Assembly (NCBI GenBank): GCA_023251435.1
Contig: JAHEYU010000029.1
Coordinates: forward strand, 17,027 to 66,274
DNA from: Bacteroidota bacterium
Lineage (GTDB): Bacteria > Bacteroidota > Bacteroidia > Bacteroidales > Prolixibacteraceae
Reading direction: 5' to 3'
DNA length: 49,248 nt
A program made the translations under genes and the position numbers. Positions within the stretch are counted from its first letter, which is position 1; the number at the start of each line of letters is the position of its first letter. Below, piece by piece: positions 16,712 through 24,097 of this stretch. Under the pieces are notes generated by a model. That model searched no databases, was not told the DNA's origin, and worked only from the letters and a program-made list of their open reading frames with translations.

Positions 16712-17683
16712 TTATTTGGTGTGGTTCACAGTAATTACCACATTCCCGGTTTTCTGGCCGGTTTCCACATATTTGGCGGCTTCCACCATTTGCTCCAGCG
16801 GATAGGTACGGTCAATCACGGGTTTGAATTGCCCGCTTTCGACCAGCTCTTTCAGGAAAATAACATCTTGCTTGCTGATGGTTGGAATCGGAAACAGCAG
16901 CTTTTTACCGCCCAGAATTGGGGTAATCAGCGCCAGAAAAGGGTTTTGTCCACCTTTACCCAGTTCGGTGGAAATGTAGATTCCGTTGCTTTTCAGGATG
17001 GGTTTGCATTTGCCAAACGAACTTTTGCCCACGGCATCGAACACAAAATCGAACTGGTCGCCCATTTTTGTAAAATCTTCTTTGGTGTAATCGATCACTG
17101 TTTTTGCACCCAATGAGCTCACCAGTTCAAGGTGGGGAGTGGCGCAAACAGCCGTGACTTCGGCACCAAAATACCGGCACAATTGCACGGCAGCCGAACC
17201 AATGGCTCCGGTGGCGCCGTTCACCAGTACTTTTTGTCCGGGAGAAACTTTTGCAGCCCTGATGTCACACAACGCGTAATGTCCGCCTTCGGTAATTGGA
17301 GCCGCTTCTTCGTAAGTCGAATGGACGGGCATGTTGGTAATCGGGCCATCTTCGGCCATAACCAGGTATTCGGCTTGTGCGCCAAAAGTGATGTCGTTAT
17401 AGCCAAATACTTTATCGCCCGGCTGAAACGATTTGACGTCTTTGCCAACCGCTTCAATTTCCCCGGCAAACTCATTCCCGAGAATTTGGTTTTTAGGTCG
17501 GAACAATCCGCTAAAAAACCGCGATATAAAATACTCGGCGCTCCGGAACCCGCAATCGGTGCGGTTTACGGTCGTAGCGTGTACTTTAACCAGTACTTCA
17601 TTTTCTTTTGGTGTTGGTTTCGGTACCTCTGCCAGTTGCAGCACTTCCGGTGGACCGTATCGGGTATGGATGATGGCTTTCAT
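16712..17683 (-). CDS. NAD(P)-dependent quinone-oxidoreductase-like alcohol dehydrogenase
   Basis: A 323-residue member of the zinc-independent medium-chain dehydrogenase family. The N-terminus is MKAIIHTRYGPPEVLQLAEVP. GNEFAGEIEAVGKDVKSFQPGDKVFG is the catalytic GroES-like part, and VLVNGATGAIGSAAVQLCRYFGAEV is the Rossmann NADPH site. Structural zinc cysteines are absent, so it is a QOR-like reductase of unknown substrate. A longer frame starts at 17773 but adds a lysine-rich non-family stretch, so ATG-17683 is used. The first 68 bp of this gene are duplicated at 19490-19557. Confidence 0.9.
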   Translation of the reverse strand: MKAIIHTRYGPPEVLQLAEVPKPTPKENEVLVKVHATTVNRTDCGFRSAEYFISRFFSGLFRPKNQILGNEFAGEIEAVGKDVKSFQPGDKVFGYNDITFGAQAEYLVMAEDGPITNMPVHSTYEEAAPITEGGHYALCDIRAAKVSPGQKVLVNGATGAIGSAAVQLCRYFGAEVTAVCATPHLELVSSLGAKTVIDYTKEDFTKMGDQFDFVFDAVGKSSFGKCKPILKSNGIYISTELGKGGQNPFLALITPILGGKKLLFPIPTISKQDVIFLKELVESGQFKPVIDRTYPLEQMVEAAKYVETGQKTGNVVITVNHTK

Positions 17684-17849
17684 AAATGGTTGTATTTTAA
17701 GATTAACCACAAAGGAGTCATAAAGGATTTTTCGGAATTCTGTTGAGGTTTCCTTATTTCCTTTTTTGCTCATCGGATTCCTGATTATTTCAATAATTTC
17801 CGGGTTTCAACTTCCTGCAAAATTTTCATTTATTGAATGACTATCTGGT

Positions 17850-18181
17850 TCAGTTTAAAGTTCCCCCATATTTTCCCTTCCTTACTAAGATTCCAATGGC
17901 ATCGGTTTTTTCATCCATTCAGAGGCACTAAGTACAAAACCTGGCATGCCTGCCTGCATTTTAAAGTGGTCAGATTCCACCACTTTAAAATTTGGATTAT
18001 TAATCTGCTCCCAAACACTCAAGAATTCAATTGCATATCTTGTTCTGAGCCAATTCTTGATTATATCCGCAGCCCTACTTTCACTTTCTTTGGCGTTAGC
18101 CATATCTGTCAGTGAAATGTAATCCTTCTCTTCGATAGATAAGACAGTAATTTCTGTATTCTCTACTTTGATTTTTGCCAT
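17850..18181 (-). pseudogene. Frameshifted, truncated KilA-N domain gene
   Basis: The reading frame begins MAKIKVENTEITVLSIEEKD, then YISLTDMANAK and SASEW, a KilA-N DNA-binding domain protein as found in phages and mobile regions. Near 17912 the frame breaks. Skipping one base (restoring W-(I/E)-K-T-D-A-I-G-I) the sequence continues ILVRKGKYGGTLN and then stops at 17850, so the C-terminal part is lost. The intact family protein is about 270 residues. It is evidence of mobile or phage DNA decaying next to the RAYT and Pycsar-like genes. Confidence 0.8.
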
Positions 18182-18196
18182 TTCTCCAAAATTTTA

Positions 18197-18230
18197 ATTC
18201 TAAACCCATCGAATTCGATGGGTTTAGAAT
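18197..18230. repeat. 34-bp perfect palindrome
   Basis: The left arm is ATTCTAAACCCATCGAA (18197-18213) and the right arm is its exact reverse complement (18214-18230), with no loop bases. It lies 16 bp upstream of the KilA-N start. It could form a cruciform, a dimer-binding operator, or mark the junction of an inversion. Confidence 0.85.
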
Positions 18231-18236
18231 CTATAA

Positions 18237-18520
18237 TTATTCAACAACCGTTTTTTCTTCTTCAATTACAGTTTCTACAAATTCAACGCCCCAAACATCG
18301 GCGAATATTTTCCTGATTTTCTTTTCAGCTTCGGTTTTCATTTTGCGTTTCACAATTTATCAAAATCTCTTGAACTTGTCGAATTTTTCAAGTAGTTCCG
18401 GGTACATCACTATTGCACTTTCTTTGCGAACTGTTTCCATTTTGGAAACAACTGGATTTCCTTTTGCGATAAAACTATCGTACGATAAATTTGACTTCAC
18501 GCTACTTGTTACCGATTGCT
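18237..18520 (-). pseudogene. Decayed accessory reading frames before the KilA-N remnant
   Basis: On the minus strand an open stretch without a good start reads SVTSSVKSNL, then SYDSFIAKGNPVVSKMETVRKE and ends KFDKFKRF with two stops. A 34-codon ORF follows (ATG-18341 to stop 18237): MKTEAEKKIRKIFADVWG, VEFVETVIEEEKTVVE. Neither resembles a known domain that I can name. Part of the first is related in DNA to 19590-19618. I take these as remnants of one or two lost accessory genes. Confidence 0.4.
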
Positions 18521-18584
18521 CTCAAATAAGAGGCAGTGCACTTTGTAAACCAAGTGATGAAAATTCACGTGGGAGCGTTAGGTT

Positions 18585-18652
18585 CAGGGGCGTTAGCCCT
18601 GTGTTCATCGTAGTAATTATTACCCAACCGCGAATAAGGGGCGTTAGCCCTG
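18585..18652. repeat. REP-like palindrome pair, left of the RAYT gene
   Basis: Two copies of AGGGGCGTTAGCCCT at about 18586 and 18637, 52 bp apart, same orientation. The first can extend to CAGGG-G-C-GTTA-G-CCCTG, a stem with one bulged G, as in proteobacterial REPs. The inverted version lies on the other side of the transposase gene. Confidence 0.8.
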
Positions 18653-18656
18653 TTAT

Positions 18657-19130
18657 CTAAACATCGTCATACCATTCAAAAAGGTATTTTGGGTCATATT
18701 CTATGTCAAATTTATTCAGAAACGACAAATATTCCTCTTTAAATGTTTTCTTTTTGTGATGTTCAGGTTGATTCAAAATATATTTCACCACCTTGTCTAT
18801 ATGCGATTTGGAGTAAGTAAATGCGCCGTATCCATCCTGCCAGCAAAACTTCCCTTTAACGTATTTTTTGCTGTTCAACCAATTGGATGAACCTGATTTT
18901 ATTTGTTCAATCAATTTAGAAACCGATATTGTCGGATGCATTCCAACAAAAACATGGGTATGGTCTGGGTTGCAATAAATGGCATAGGTTTTTGATTTAT
19001 GATTGGTTACAATGCCACACATCACCTTTTCAAGTTCATCTCTGAATTTTTCGTTTATAAGGTTTTCTTTTCCCTTGACTGTAAAAACGAATTGCACATA
19101 AAGTTGAGTGTATGTATTTGCCATTTTCAT
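18657..19130 (-). mobile_element. IS200-like / RAYT (REP-associated) tyrosine transposase
   Basis: A 157-residue Y1 HUH transposase. The HUH motif is HTH in YCNPDHTHVFVGMHP (about 50-64), and the nucleophile Tyr is probably in GYGAFTYSKSHIDKVVKYI (about 105-123). WLNSKKYVKGKFCWQ is typical of the family. No accessory TnpB is present. Two inverted REP-like palindromes lie within 5-75 bp on each side, which is the arrangement of RAYT genes with REP/BIME repeats rather than of an IS200 element with subterminal ends. It appears intact, although the start may be MK or the next M. Confidence 0.85.
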
Positions 19131-19136
19131 AGATTT

Positions 19137-19203
19137 CAGGGCTAACGCCCCTGTGATTAACTATTCATGTTCTTTCTACGAAGATATTAGGGCTAACGCC
19201 CCT
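19137..19203. repeat. REP-like palindrome pair, right of the RAYT gene
   Basis: AGGGCTAACGCCCCT at about 19138 and 19189, opposite in orientation to the pair at 18585-18652, steps of 52 bp. The linker has TTAACTATTCATGTT and TTTCTACGAAGATAT. The first copy begins 7 bp from the transposase start codon, so it overlaps its leader. Confidence 0.8.
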
Positions 19204-19278
19204 TTGTTAATTATTCATGTCGTTTCTACGAACATTTCAGTGCAATGCCTATGTGGTTGTTCATTGTTTTGTGGTTTT

Positions 19279-19345
19279 AGGGGCGTTAGCCCTGTGTTCT
19301 TCGTAGAAAACGGATTTCTTGCGAAAATCAAAGGGGCGTAGCCCT
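19279..19345. repeat. REP-like palindrome pair 3
   Basis: AGGGGCGTTAGCCCT at 19279 and a one-base-shorter form, GGGGCGTAGCCC, at 19333. It is oriented like the left-hand pair and carries TTCTTCGTAGAAAACGG between. Confidence 0.75.
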
Positions 19346-19389
19346 GTAATCTTTTTTCGTTTCTGCAATATTCATTTTTATTAGATATC

Positions 19390-19455
19390 AGGGCTAACGC
19401 CCCTATAATTAACTATTCATGTTTTTTCTACGAAGATATTAGGGCTAACGCCCCT
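19390..19455. repeat. REP-like palindrome pair 4
   Basis: AGGGCTAACGCCCCT at 19390 and 19441, 51 bp apart, oriented like the pair at 19137. The linker is nearly identical to that pair, including TTAACTATTCATG and CTACGAAGATATT, so this is a close duplicate. Confidence 0.78.
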
Positions 19456-19489
19456 TTGATTAACTATTCATGTTCTCTCTTTGGGACTA

Positions 19490-19557
19490 GGTTTCGGTAC
19501 CTCTGCCAGTTGCAGCACTTCCGGCGGTCCGTATCGGGTATGGATGATGGCTTTCAT
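19490..19557 (-). pseudogene. Duplicated 5' end of the quinone-oxidoreductase-like gene
   Basis: These 68 bp match 17616-17683 with two mismatches and encode MKAIIHTRYGPPEVLQLAEV from an ATG at 19557, then break into unrelated sequence at 19490. The offset is 1874 bp. The DNA between the two copies is exactly the KilA-N, RAYT and REP cluster, so the copy marks a rearrangement or insertion scar. Confidence 0.85.
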
Positions 19558-19603
19558 AGTAGTTTTTCCGTTTATATCATTATTGCTTTTTCTTTGCGAA
19601 CTG

Positions 19604-19654
19604 TTTCCAAAATGGAAATAGTTTTGAGCCAGTTATTTCCAAAATGGAAATAAC
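19604..19654. repeat. TTTCCAAAATGGAAA palindromes
   Basis: TTTCCAAAATGGAAA is present at 19604-19618 and, extended to 10-bp arms GTTATTTCCA/TGGAAATAAC, at 19632-19654. A relative GTTTCCATTTTGGAAAC is at 18433-18449. The adjacent CTTTGCGAACTG is shared with 18423-18434. They may be operators or remnants of the same lost gene family. From here to 19838 I see nothing else. Confidence 0.55.
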
Positions 19655-19838
19655 TTTAAGTTTTACCTCTTCATTGGGAGTGGCATATAGAACAAATTTT
19701 TGGCTGATTGCAATTCGTTACCTATCATGTTTTTTTTGTTAATTATTGGGTTTAAGATACATGTCACAGAGGTAAAACTAGCAATCCTTCGTTTCTGCAG
19801 ACGCTCAAAATAGGGTCAGAATGGTATTGCCTTAAGTA

Positions 19839-20582
19839 CTAGGTGACTTCAATATACCATGAGGTCTTATAATAAGTTTCCCATTTCCCATTATATTTCA
19901 CATTGTATGAAGTCCACATGTCAACTTTTTGCAAATTTCCCCAAGCATCTGTTTGATTTCCATATTTTGCCCAATCTAAAAGGTTTTCATAGACAATTGC
20001 TGAAATTCCTATGTAATAGGGCTTAGAGCATTCATCACTTATTATTACAGATTTATTTATGGAATTACCAATCCAGATTAAGTCTTTAGTATTGTTATCA
20101 CCTCCGATGCCGACTTTAGCACATAATGTTTTTCCATGATCAAGACCAATTCCAAAATTGACAGCTGAATATTTTTCGAGGAGTGTATTAATTCCACTTT
20201 CTTCATTTGCTATCATATAACGAATTTGCATTGCAGCCATTACAACATTACTCAATGAATGTTTTGTTGTTCCTTGGAAAAACGTTAAAACACTGTCGCC
20301 ATTAAAACTTCTAACTTCTCCTCCAAGAGATGTAGCAATTTTTACGGTTGTATACAAATACGCTTTATGAATTTTTGCTATTGTCGGTTTATTATGCATA
20401 TTCAAAACTTCCGTTGAATCTCGCATGTCAATATATAATGCCGTTGCTTCAAATTTTAGTCCAGTGCTATTAAATGTCAGTTTTGGATTTGAAATTTCAG
20501 GGACGTAGCTTACCTCTTCAAATGTAAAATTAGTATCTAATATCTTCTTTACATTATCAAAAATATCTTTTTTAAGTGACAT
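19839..20582 (-). CDS. pycC: Class III nucleotidyl cyclase, probable Pycsar pyrimidine cyclase
   Basis: A 247-residue soluble protein with one class III cyclase domain (about 40-220). Metal-binding positions are seen in ALYIDMRDST (about 47-56) and FNGDSVLTFF (about 97-106). LIWIGNSINKSVII (about 165-178) lines up with the IGxxVNxxxR motif, where the final Arg is replaced by Ile. No membrane, HAMP or PAS domain is attached. It lies 2 bp downstream of a small membrane protein gene, the layout of Pycsar, in which PycC makes cCMP or cUMP on phage infection. The nucleotide cannot be predicted here. Confidence 0.8.
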   Translation of the reverse strand: MSLKKDIFDNVKKILDTNFTFEEVSYVPEISNPKLTFNSTGLKFEATALYIDMRDSTEVLNMHNKPTIAKIHKAYLYTTVKIATSLGGEVRSFNGDSVLTFFQGTTKHSLSNVVMAAMQIRYMIANEESGINTLLEKYSAVNFGIGLDHGKTLCAKVGIGGDNNTKDLIWIGNSINKSVIISDECSKPYYIGISAIVYENLLDWAKYGNQTDAWGNLQKVDMWTSYNVKYNGKWETYYKTSWYIEVT

Positions 20583-20584
20583 AA

Positions 20585-21106
20585 TTATTTATCATGATTT
20601 AAGAACAGTCTATAAATAAGTAAACTTAAAGGTGTTAGAATTCCAGCAAAAGTAAAACCTATTGCGATGTTAAAAAGTGAAAATTTTCTACATGCTATTT
20701 GACTAGTAATTATTGCTTGTTTTGCTAAATCTTTTTCGTAATTTGGATTAGAACCTTCACATCCATATTGTTGTTTTAGTTTCTCAATCAGTTCTTCTTG
20801 TGTCATTTGTGCTAATGTTGCATAAAACAAAAGATTATCACTACGATGTAATGCAATATTATTTGTTGTATGTTTTATTTTTGCCACTAATGAGGAGAAA
20901 CAAATAAATATGGAAATTGTACACATCCCTATCGTGAATAATAGGTACCAATACAAAAAGACAAAAGTAGTGTCATTTGCTAATTTTGTCATGCCAACTA
21001 TTATAGCACCATTAAAAGCAATTAAAGCAGTATTTTTAGTTTCGCCAAACTTTACCATGTCAAACGCATGATTATACTGTTTTTCTAAAAAATCTATTGT
21101 TGTCAT
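20585..21106 (-). CDS. pycTM: Probable Pycsar transmembrane effector (PycTM/DUF5706-like)
   Basis: A 173-residue membrane protein from ATG-21106 (an upstream in-frame TTG at 21118 is not preferred). The N-terminus FLEKQYNHAFDMVKFGETKN is followed by hydrophobic segments at about 29-45 (TALIAFNGAIIVGMTK), 48-72 (FVFLYWYLLFTIGMC) and 142-165 (SLFNIAIGFTFAGILTPL). The F-x-D/E-x-K-x-x-x-L-x-x-x-N-G pattern before TM1 is typical of PycTM effectors, which bind the cyclic pyrimidine nucleotide and damage the inner membrane. It directly precedes the cyclase gene. Confidence 0.75.
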   Translation of the reverse strand: MTTIDFLEKQYNHAFDMVKFGETKNTALIAFNGAIIVGMTKLANDTTFVFLYWYLLFTIGMCTISIFICFSSLVAKIKHTTNNIALHRSDNLLFYATLAQMTQEELIEKLKQQYGCEGSNPNYEKDLAKQAIITSQIACRKFSLFNIAIGFTFAGILTPLSLLIYRLFLNHDK

Positions 21107-21160
21107 ATGGTTATACAATTGAATTTGGTTGTCTGGCCGATAATCATCAGGCGATTATTT

Positions 21161-21247
21161 TTGCTAAATATAAAAACTCTTCCCCGAAATGTCTCGATTT
21201 CAGAGAAGAGTTTTTCATAAAAATATCAACTTGTAAGCAGTTGGTTA
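21161..21247 (-). repeat. 88-bp two-hairpin element, copy 1
   Basis: On the minus strand: CAACTGCTTACAAGTTG hairpin, linker ATATTTTTATG, then AAAAACTCTTC paired with GAAGAGTTTTT and a T-rich tail TATATTTAGC. Copies 2 and 3 are at 22424-22512 and 24098-24186. It lies 55 bp upstream of the PycTM start and downstream of the isomerase gene. It can serve as an intrinsic terminator, but the conserved first half is not explained by that. Confidence 0.75.
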
Positions 21248-21339
21248 TTCTGGGATTTTCTTCTAAAGGCGGTTCAAGGCATTGCGCTACGGTGGTTTGT
21301 CCTGTCAGTTTGCGTTTGCCTTATTCGAAGAGAGTGCGT

Positions 21340-21434
21340 GGGCCGTCAAAACGCCCGGCGGAGGGTTCGTTTTGACAAGATTTTTGCTTCCTTTTCATCG
21401 AATGGAAAAGGAAGAGCCAGTCCGGCTTGAGGAC
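21340..21434. repeat. Composite hairpin repeat, copy A
   Basis: It contains GTCAAAACG paired with CGTTTTGAC, then CTTCCTTTTC paired with GAAAAGGAAG, and ends GCCAGTCCGGCTTGAGGAC. Copy B at 45972-46075 has the same order of blocks plus an extra ATCCCGATAACTATCGGGAT hairpin. No gene is seen in 21119-21504 apart from this and the 88-bp element. Confidence 0.7.
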
Positions 21435-21504
21435 AAAAAGTTTGAATACAAATCGATCATCTTTTTCTTCTCGCAAGAATATGAAGCGATCCATTCTTTC
21501 TTAT

Positions 21505-22353
21505 TTATTTCAGTGCAAAAAGTTCGTCAAATTGATTCCTGGAAGTGTTGAATGCTTTTGTGCTCATCTCTTTCAAGGGCAGCGATGCCAGTTCTTCCGA
21601 AATAATTTCTACTCCCCAGGGACCAGTGTAACCCATACTCATCACGCAATTGATAAAACCTTTGATGTCGTATTCCCCTTCTCCACAGAATGTCCTATTG
21701 GAAGGATCATGATTTTCGCTTCCGGGCAGGGTTCCGTCGTTCAGTTCAACATTGGTCAGATATTTTAAAGGTATGCTCCGTAATTCGTCATAAGTCATTC
21801 CAAGATTGGCAACCTGATAAATATCGATAATTAAACCACCGTTATTCGCTCCTGCTGTTTCAACCATGGTTACTGCATCTTTGATCGTATCGATCATGGC
21901 ACAACCCATAATTTCAAAACCGATTGTCGCCCCGAATTTCTCCGCTTCGGCACACAATGCCGAAAATGACTCAATAACCCGATCCATCGGACAAGTGGAT
22001 TTATAAAAGTCGCCTACTTTTACGTGTTTTGCCTGTAGAATTTGGGAGGCTTCAAACAGCCTTTTCCTGCGACTATCCGATTCAGCTTTCCTTGCGCCAT
22101 CAAGAAACCAGTCGGCAAGAAACTCCAGTTCGATGTATTTTATGTCGTTGTCATCAAGAATACTTTTCATTTCGTGAAGCGATCTGTGATGAAGAATATG
22201 TTCCAGGTCCGTATGCCATAGACCAATACCTTTAAAGCCAGCTTCAGCGGAAGCTTTTACCCTGTCCGCGAAATCGAACCGGCTTATTTCACCCTGACCA
22301 GGAACTATTCCGGCAGTTGTCCAGTATAAATTCATCAATTCTACCTTGTTCAT
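21505..22353 (-). CDS. Sugar phosphate isomerase/epimerase family TIM-barrel protein
   Basis: A 282-residue protein of the AP endonuclease 2-like TIM-barrel family. GFKGIGLWHTDLEHILHHRS (about 40) and GFEIMGCAMIDTIKDAVTMVE with GGLIIDIYQV and NVELNDG supply the His/Glu/Asp metal ligands typical of xylose-isomerase-like epimerases. GPWGVEIISEELASLPLKEMS is the conserved C-terminal region. There is no signal peptide. The substrate is unknown; relatives include hydroxypyruvate isomerase and inositol epimerases. The 88-bp element occurs both before and after it. Confidence 0.85.
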   Translation of the reverse strand: MNKVELMNLYWTTAGIVPGQGEISRFDFADRVKASAEAGFKGIGLWHTDLEHILHHRSLHEMKSILDDNDIKYIELEFLADWFLDGARKAESDSRRKRLFEASQILQAKHVKVGDFYKSTCPMDRVIESFSALCAEAEKFGATIGFEIMGCAMIDTIKDAVTMVETAGANNGGLIIDIYQVANLGMTYDELRSIPLKYLTNVELNDGTLPGSENHDPSNRTFCGEGEYDIKGFINCVMSMGYTGPWGVEIISEELASLPLKEMSTKAFNTSRNQFDELFALK

Positions 22354-22423
22354 AAGGGTATTCCGTTAATTATTTTCGAAGGGTTAAAAAGAGGCCGCAA
22401 CCGAATTGTAATTATGTATTTTC

Positions 22424-22512
22424 TGCTAAATATAAAAACTCTTGCCTTGAATGACTCAATTTCAGAGAAGAGTTTTTCATAAAAATATCAACTAGCAAAT
22501 AGTTGGTTTGTA
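22424..22512 (-). repeat. 88-bp two-hairpin element, copy 2
   Basis: Minus strand: CAACTATTTGCTAGTTG hairpin, ATATTTTTATG, AAAAACTCTTC and CAAGAGTTTTTATATTTAGC. Compared with copy 1 the small stem is CAACT/AGTTG in both, and the loop of the second stem differs. It lies between the pyruvate kinase stop and the isomerase start. Confidence 0.75.
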
Positions 22513-22527
22513 GATGGCCTGAAACTA

Positions 22528-24075
22528 TTAAATGAACCTTTCGGCATCCTTGTTAAAGAATTCATTTGCAAAAGAAAGCTGCCGAAGCGTGCCTTGTTTT
22601 TTATTTTGGTGAGCCTCCATTCGTCGAAGAATATTTAAAAGTGTTGTTATGGCTTCCAATATATATGGGCCTTTATTGAGCATTACACATTCGGCTCTTA
22701 CCGACATGGAAGCATCTGTAATTTCGGCCCGGGTAGCCAAACCTGTTTGTGCAAGATTTTCGAGTATTTGTGTAGCCCAAATTACAGGAACATGGGCTGC
22801 TTCGCAAACCCACAGTATTTGTTCCTGTACTTCCGAAATGCGCTCAACGCCAAGTTCAACCGCTAAGTCACCACGGGCAATCATCACTCCAATGTTCGAC
22901 CATTTCATGGCGGTAAGCAATAAATCGGACAAATTATTAAACGATTCTTTGTTCTCGATTTTCAGCACCATTCCAATATCTGTGCGGTTCAGCTTCGAAA
23001 GGGCATCTATCAGCTGCGTTACATCATTCGCGGTTCTTACAAACGAATAGCCAACAATATCGGCATGTTTTGCAATAAAGGACAAATTACTGACATCTTC
23101 TTCTGTCAGCGAAGGAAGTTGCAAATATGTGTCGGGGAGGTTTATACCTTTCTCTTCCTTTAATTTTGTTCCTTTTGAACTGGCTTTGGTTATAATAACT
23201 GTTGCATTTTTGAAAGATATATCCTCAATAACACCTCCAATTTTACCATCGTCAAACCAAATATGATGTCCAACTGTAAGGCTTTCAACAACATTCGGAA
23301 TGCTCATTGAAACAAAGGCAGCATAAGTTTTTGATGGCTCTTTTTTCTCAATAGCTTCATTCAGCTCGGCTTCGGTGGAGTATAATTTGATTCGATCGCC
23401 GATATGCAATATGACCTGACTTTTTTTCTTTTTCTTCTTTTTGAGTTGATGTATTTTCTCTGACCGAATTTTTGGTCCGGACAAGTCCATGTATATTTTA
23501 CAATGTTTTCCGGTTTGGGTTTCGGCCATGCGTATGGCATCAATCATGCTTTCCCAAACCTCATGATTGTCGTGACTGCAATTAATTCGGGCTATTTCCA
23601 TACCTTTCATCAACAAGTCGACTATGTATCTGGCATCGCCTGCTGCTTCTGATGGCAGGGTAACCATTATTCGGGTGCTGATTTGGTTGTTGCTTTCTCC
23701 AAACAGCCTGTTTGTATTTTGGTCAAGTAAATCAAGCGTGGTGACAAAGTTCCAGGTACTTTTTTCCGGATTTAACAATCCTTCAACACTCTCTCCCTGA
23801 ATAGTTTTAAGATGGTATAAAATATTGTCGATGTTTGTAAGAACATATCTTTCCGAATTTGAGAATGAAGACAAGCCTAAAAAAGATAGGTTCCCTTGTT
23901 TGATGCGAATGTCGAAAGTCCTTAGCGAGAGATAGTCAATCAAATTTTTAGCGGCATAGGTGTAGTTTGGGTGTACAGGGAATGATTCAGTATGAAAGCG
24001 TTCTCTGTTGTGAATGATACATGCCCTGATTTCCTGAATTTTATCGATTAGTTCTATAGTGCTTATCTTTCTCAT
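22528..24075 (-). CDS. Atypical pyruvate kinase with N-terminal extension
   Basis: A 515-residue protein (ATG-24075; the TTG two codons earlier is not used). Residues about 130-460 are the pyruvate kinase barrel: SHDN for substrate, K-I-E-N for the catalytic Lys and Mg-binding Glu (MVLKIENKESF), ARGDLAVELG, and IWATQILENLAQ. The usual GTDAVMLSGETA is replaced by RAECVMLNKGPYI, and the C-terminal allosteric domain is missing. Residues 1-125 are an extra helical domain. A KKKKKKK run lies at about 215 in the B-domain entry. It may be a divergent PK paralogue with reduced or different activity. Confidence 0.8.
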   Translation of the reverse strand: MRKISTIELIDKIQEIRACIIHNRERFHTESFPVHPNYTYAAKNLIDYLSLRTFDIRIKQGNLSFLGLSSFSNSERYVLTNIDNILYHLKTIQGESVEGLLNPEKSTWNFVTTLDLLDQNTNRLFGESNNQISTRIMVTLPSEAAGDARYIVDLLMKGMEIARINCSHDNHEVWESMIDAIRMAETQTGKHCKIYMDLSGPKIRSEKIHQLKKKKKKKSQVILHIGDRIKLYSTEAELNEAIEKKEPSKTYAAFVSMSIPNVVESLTVGHHIWFDDGKIGGVIEDISFKNATVIITKASSKGTKLKEEKGINLPDTYLQLPSLTEEDVSNLSFIAKHADIVGYSFVRTANDVTQLIDALSKLNRTDIGMVLKIENKESFNNLSDLLLTAMKWSNIGVMIARGDLAVELGVERISEVQEQILWVCEAAHVPVIWATQILENLAQTGLATRAEITDASMSVRAECVMLNKGPYILEAITTLLNILRRMEAHQNKKQGTLRQLSFANEFFNKDAERFI

Positions 24076-24097
24076 TATCAAATGTCGATATATTTTC

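Noticed and set aside
17885-18181. KilA-N ORF as an intact short protein
   Set aside because: Family homology continues in another frame after one base, so the stop is the result of a frameshift.
18585-19455. CRISPR-like appearance of regularly spaced palindromes
   Set aside because: Repeats are pairs of 15-bp palindromes with alternating orientation and conserved linkers. There are no unique equal-length spacers and no cas genes.
21119-21504. tRNA or small gene in the gap beside the Pycsar-like genes
   Set aside because: No cloverleaf or CCA end; hairpin blocks explain the structure and no ORF has a start context.
23361-23543. Poly-lysine tract of the pyruvate kinase as a frameshift site
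   Set aside because: The reading frame on both sides encodes pyruvate kinase motifs, so the A-rich run is in frame.
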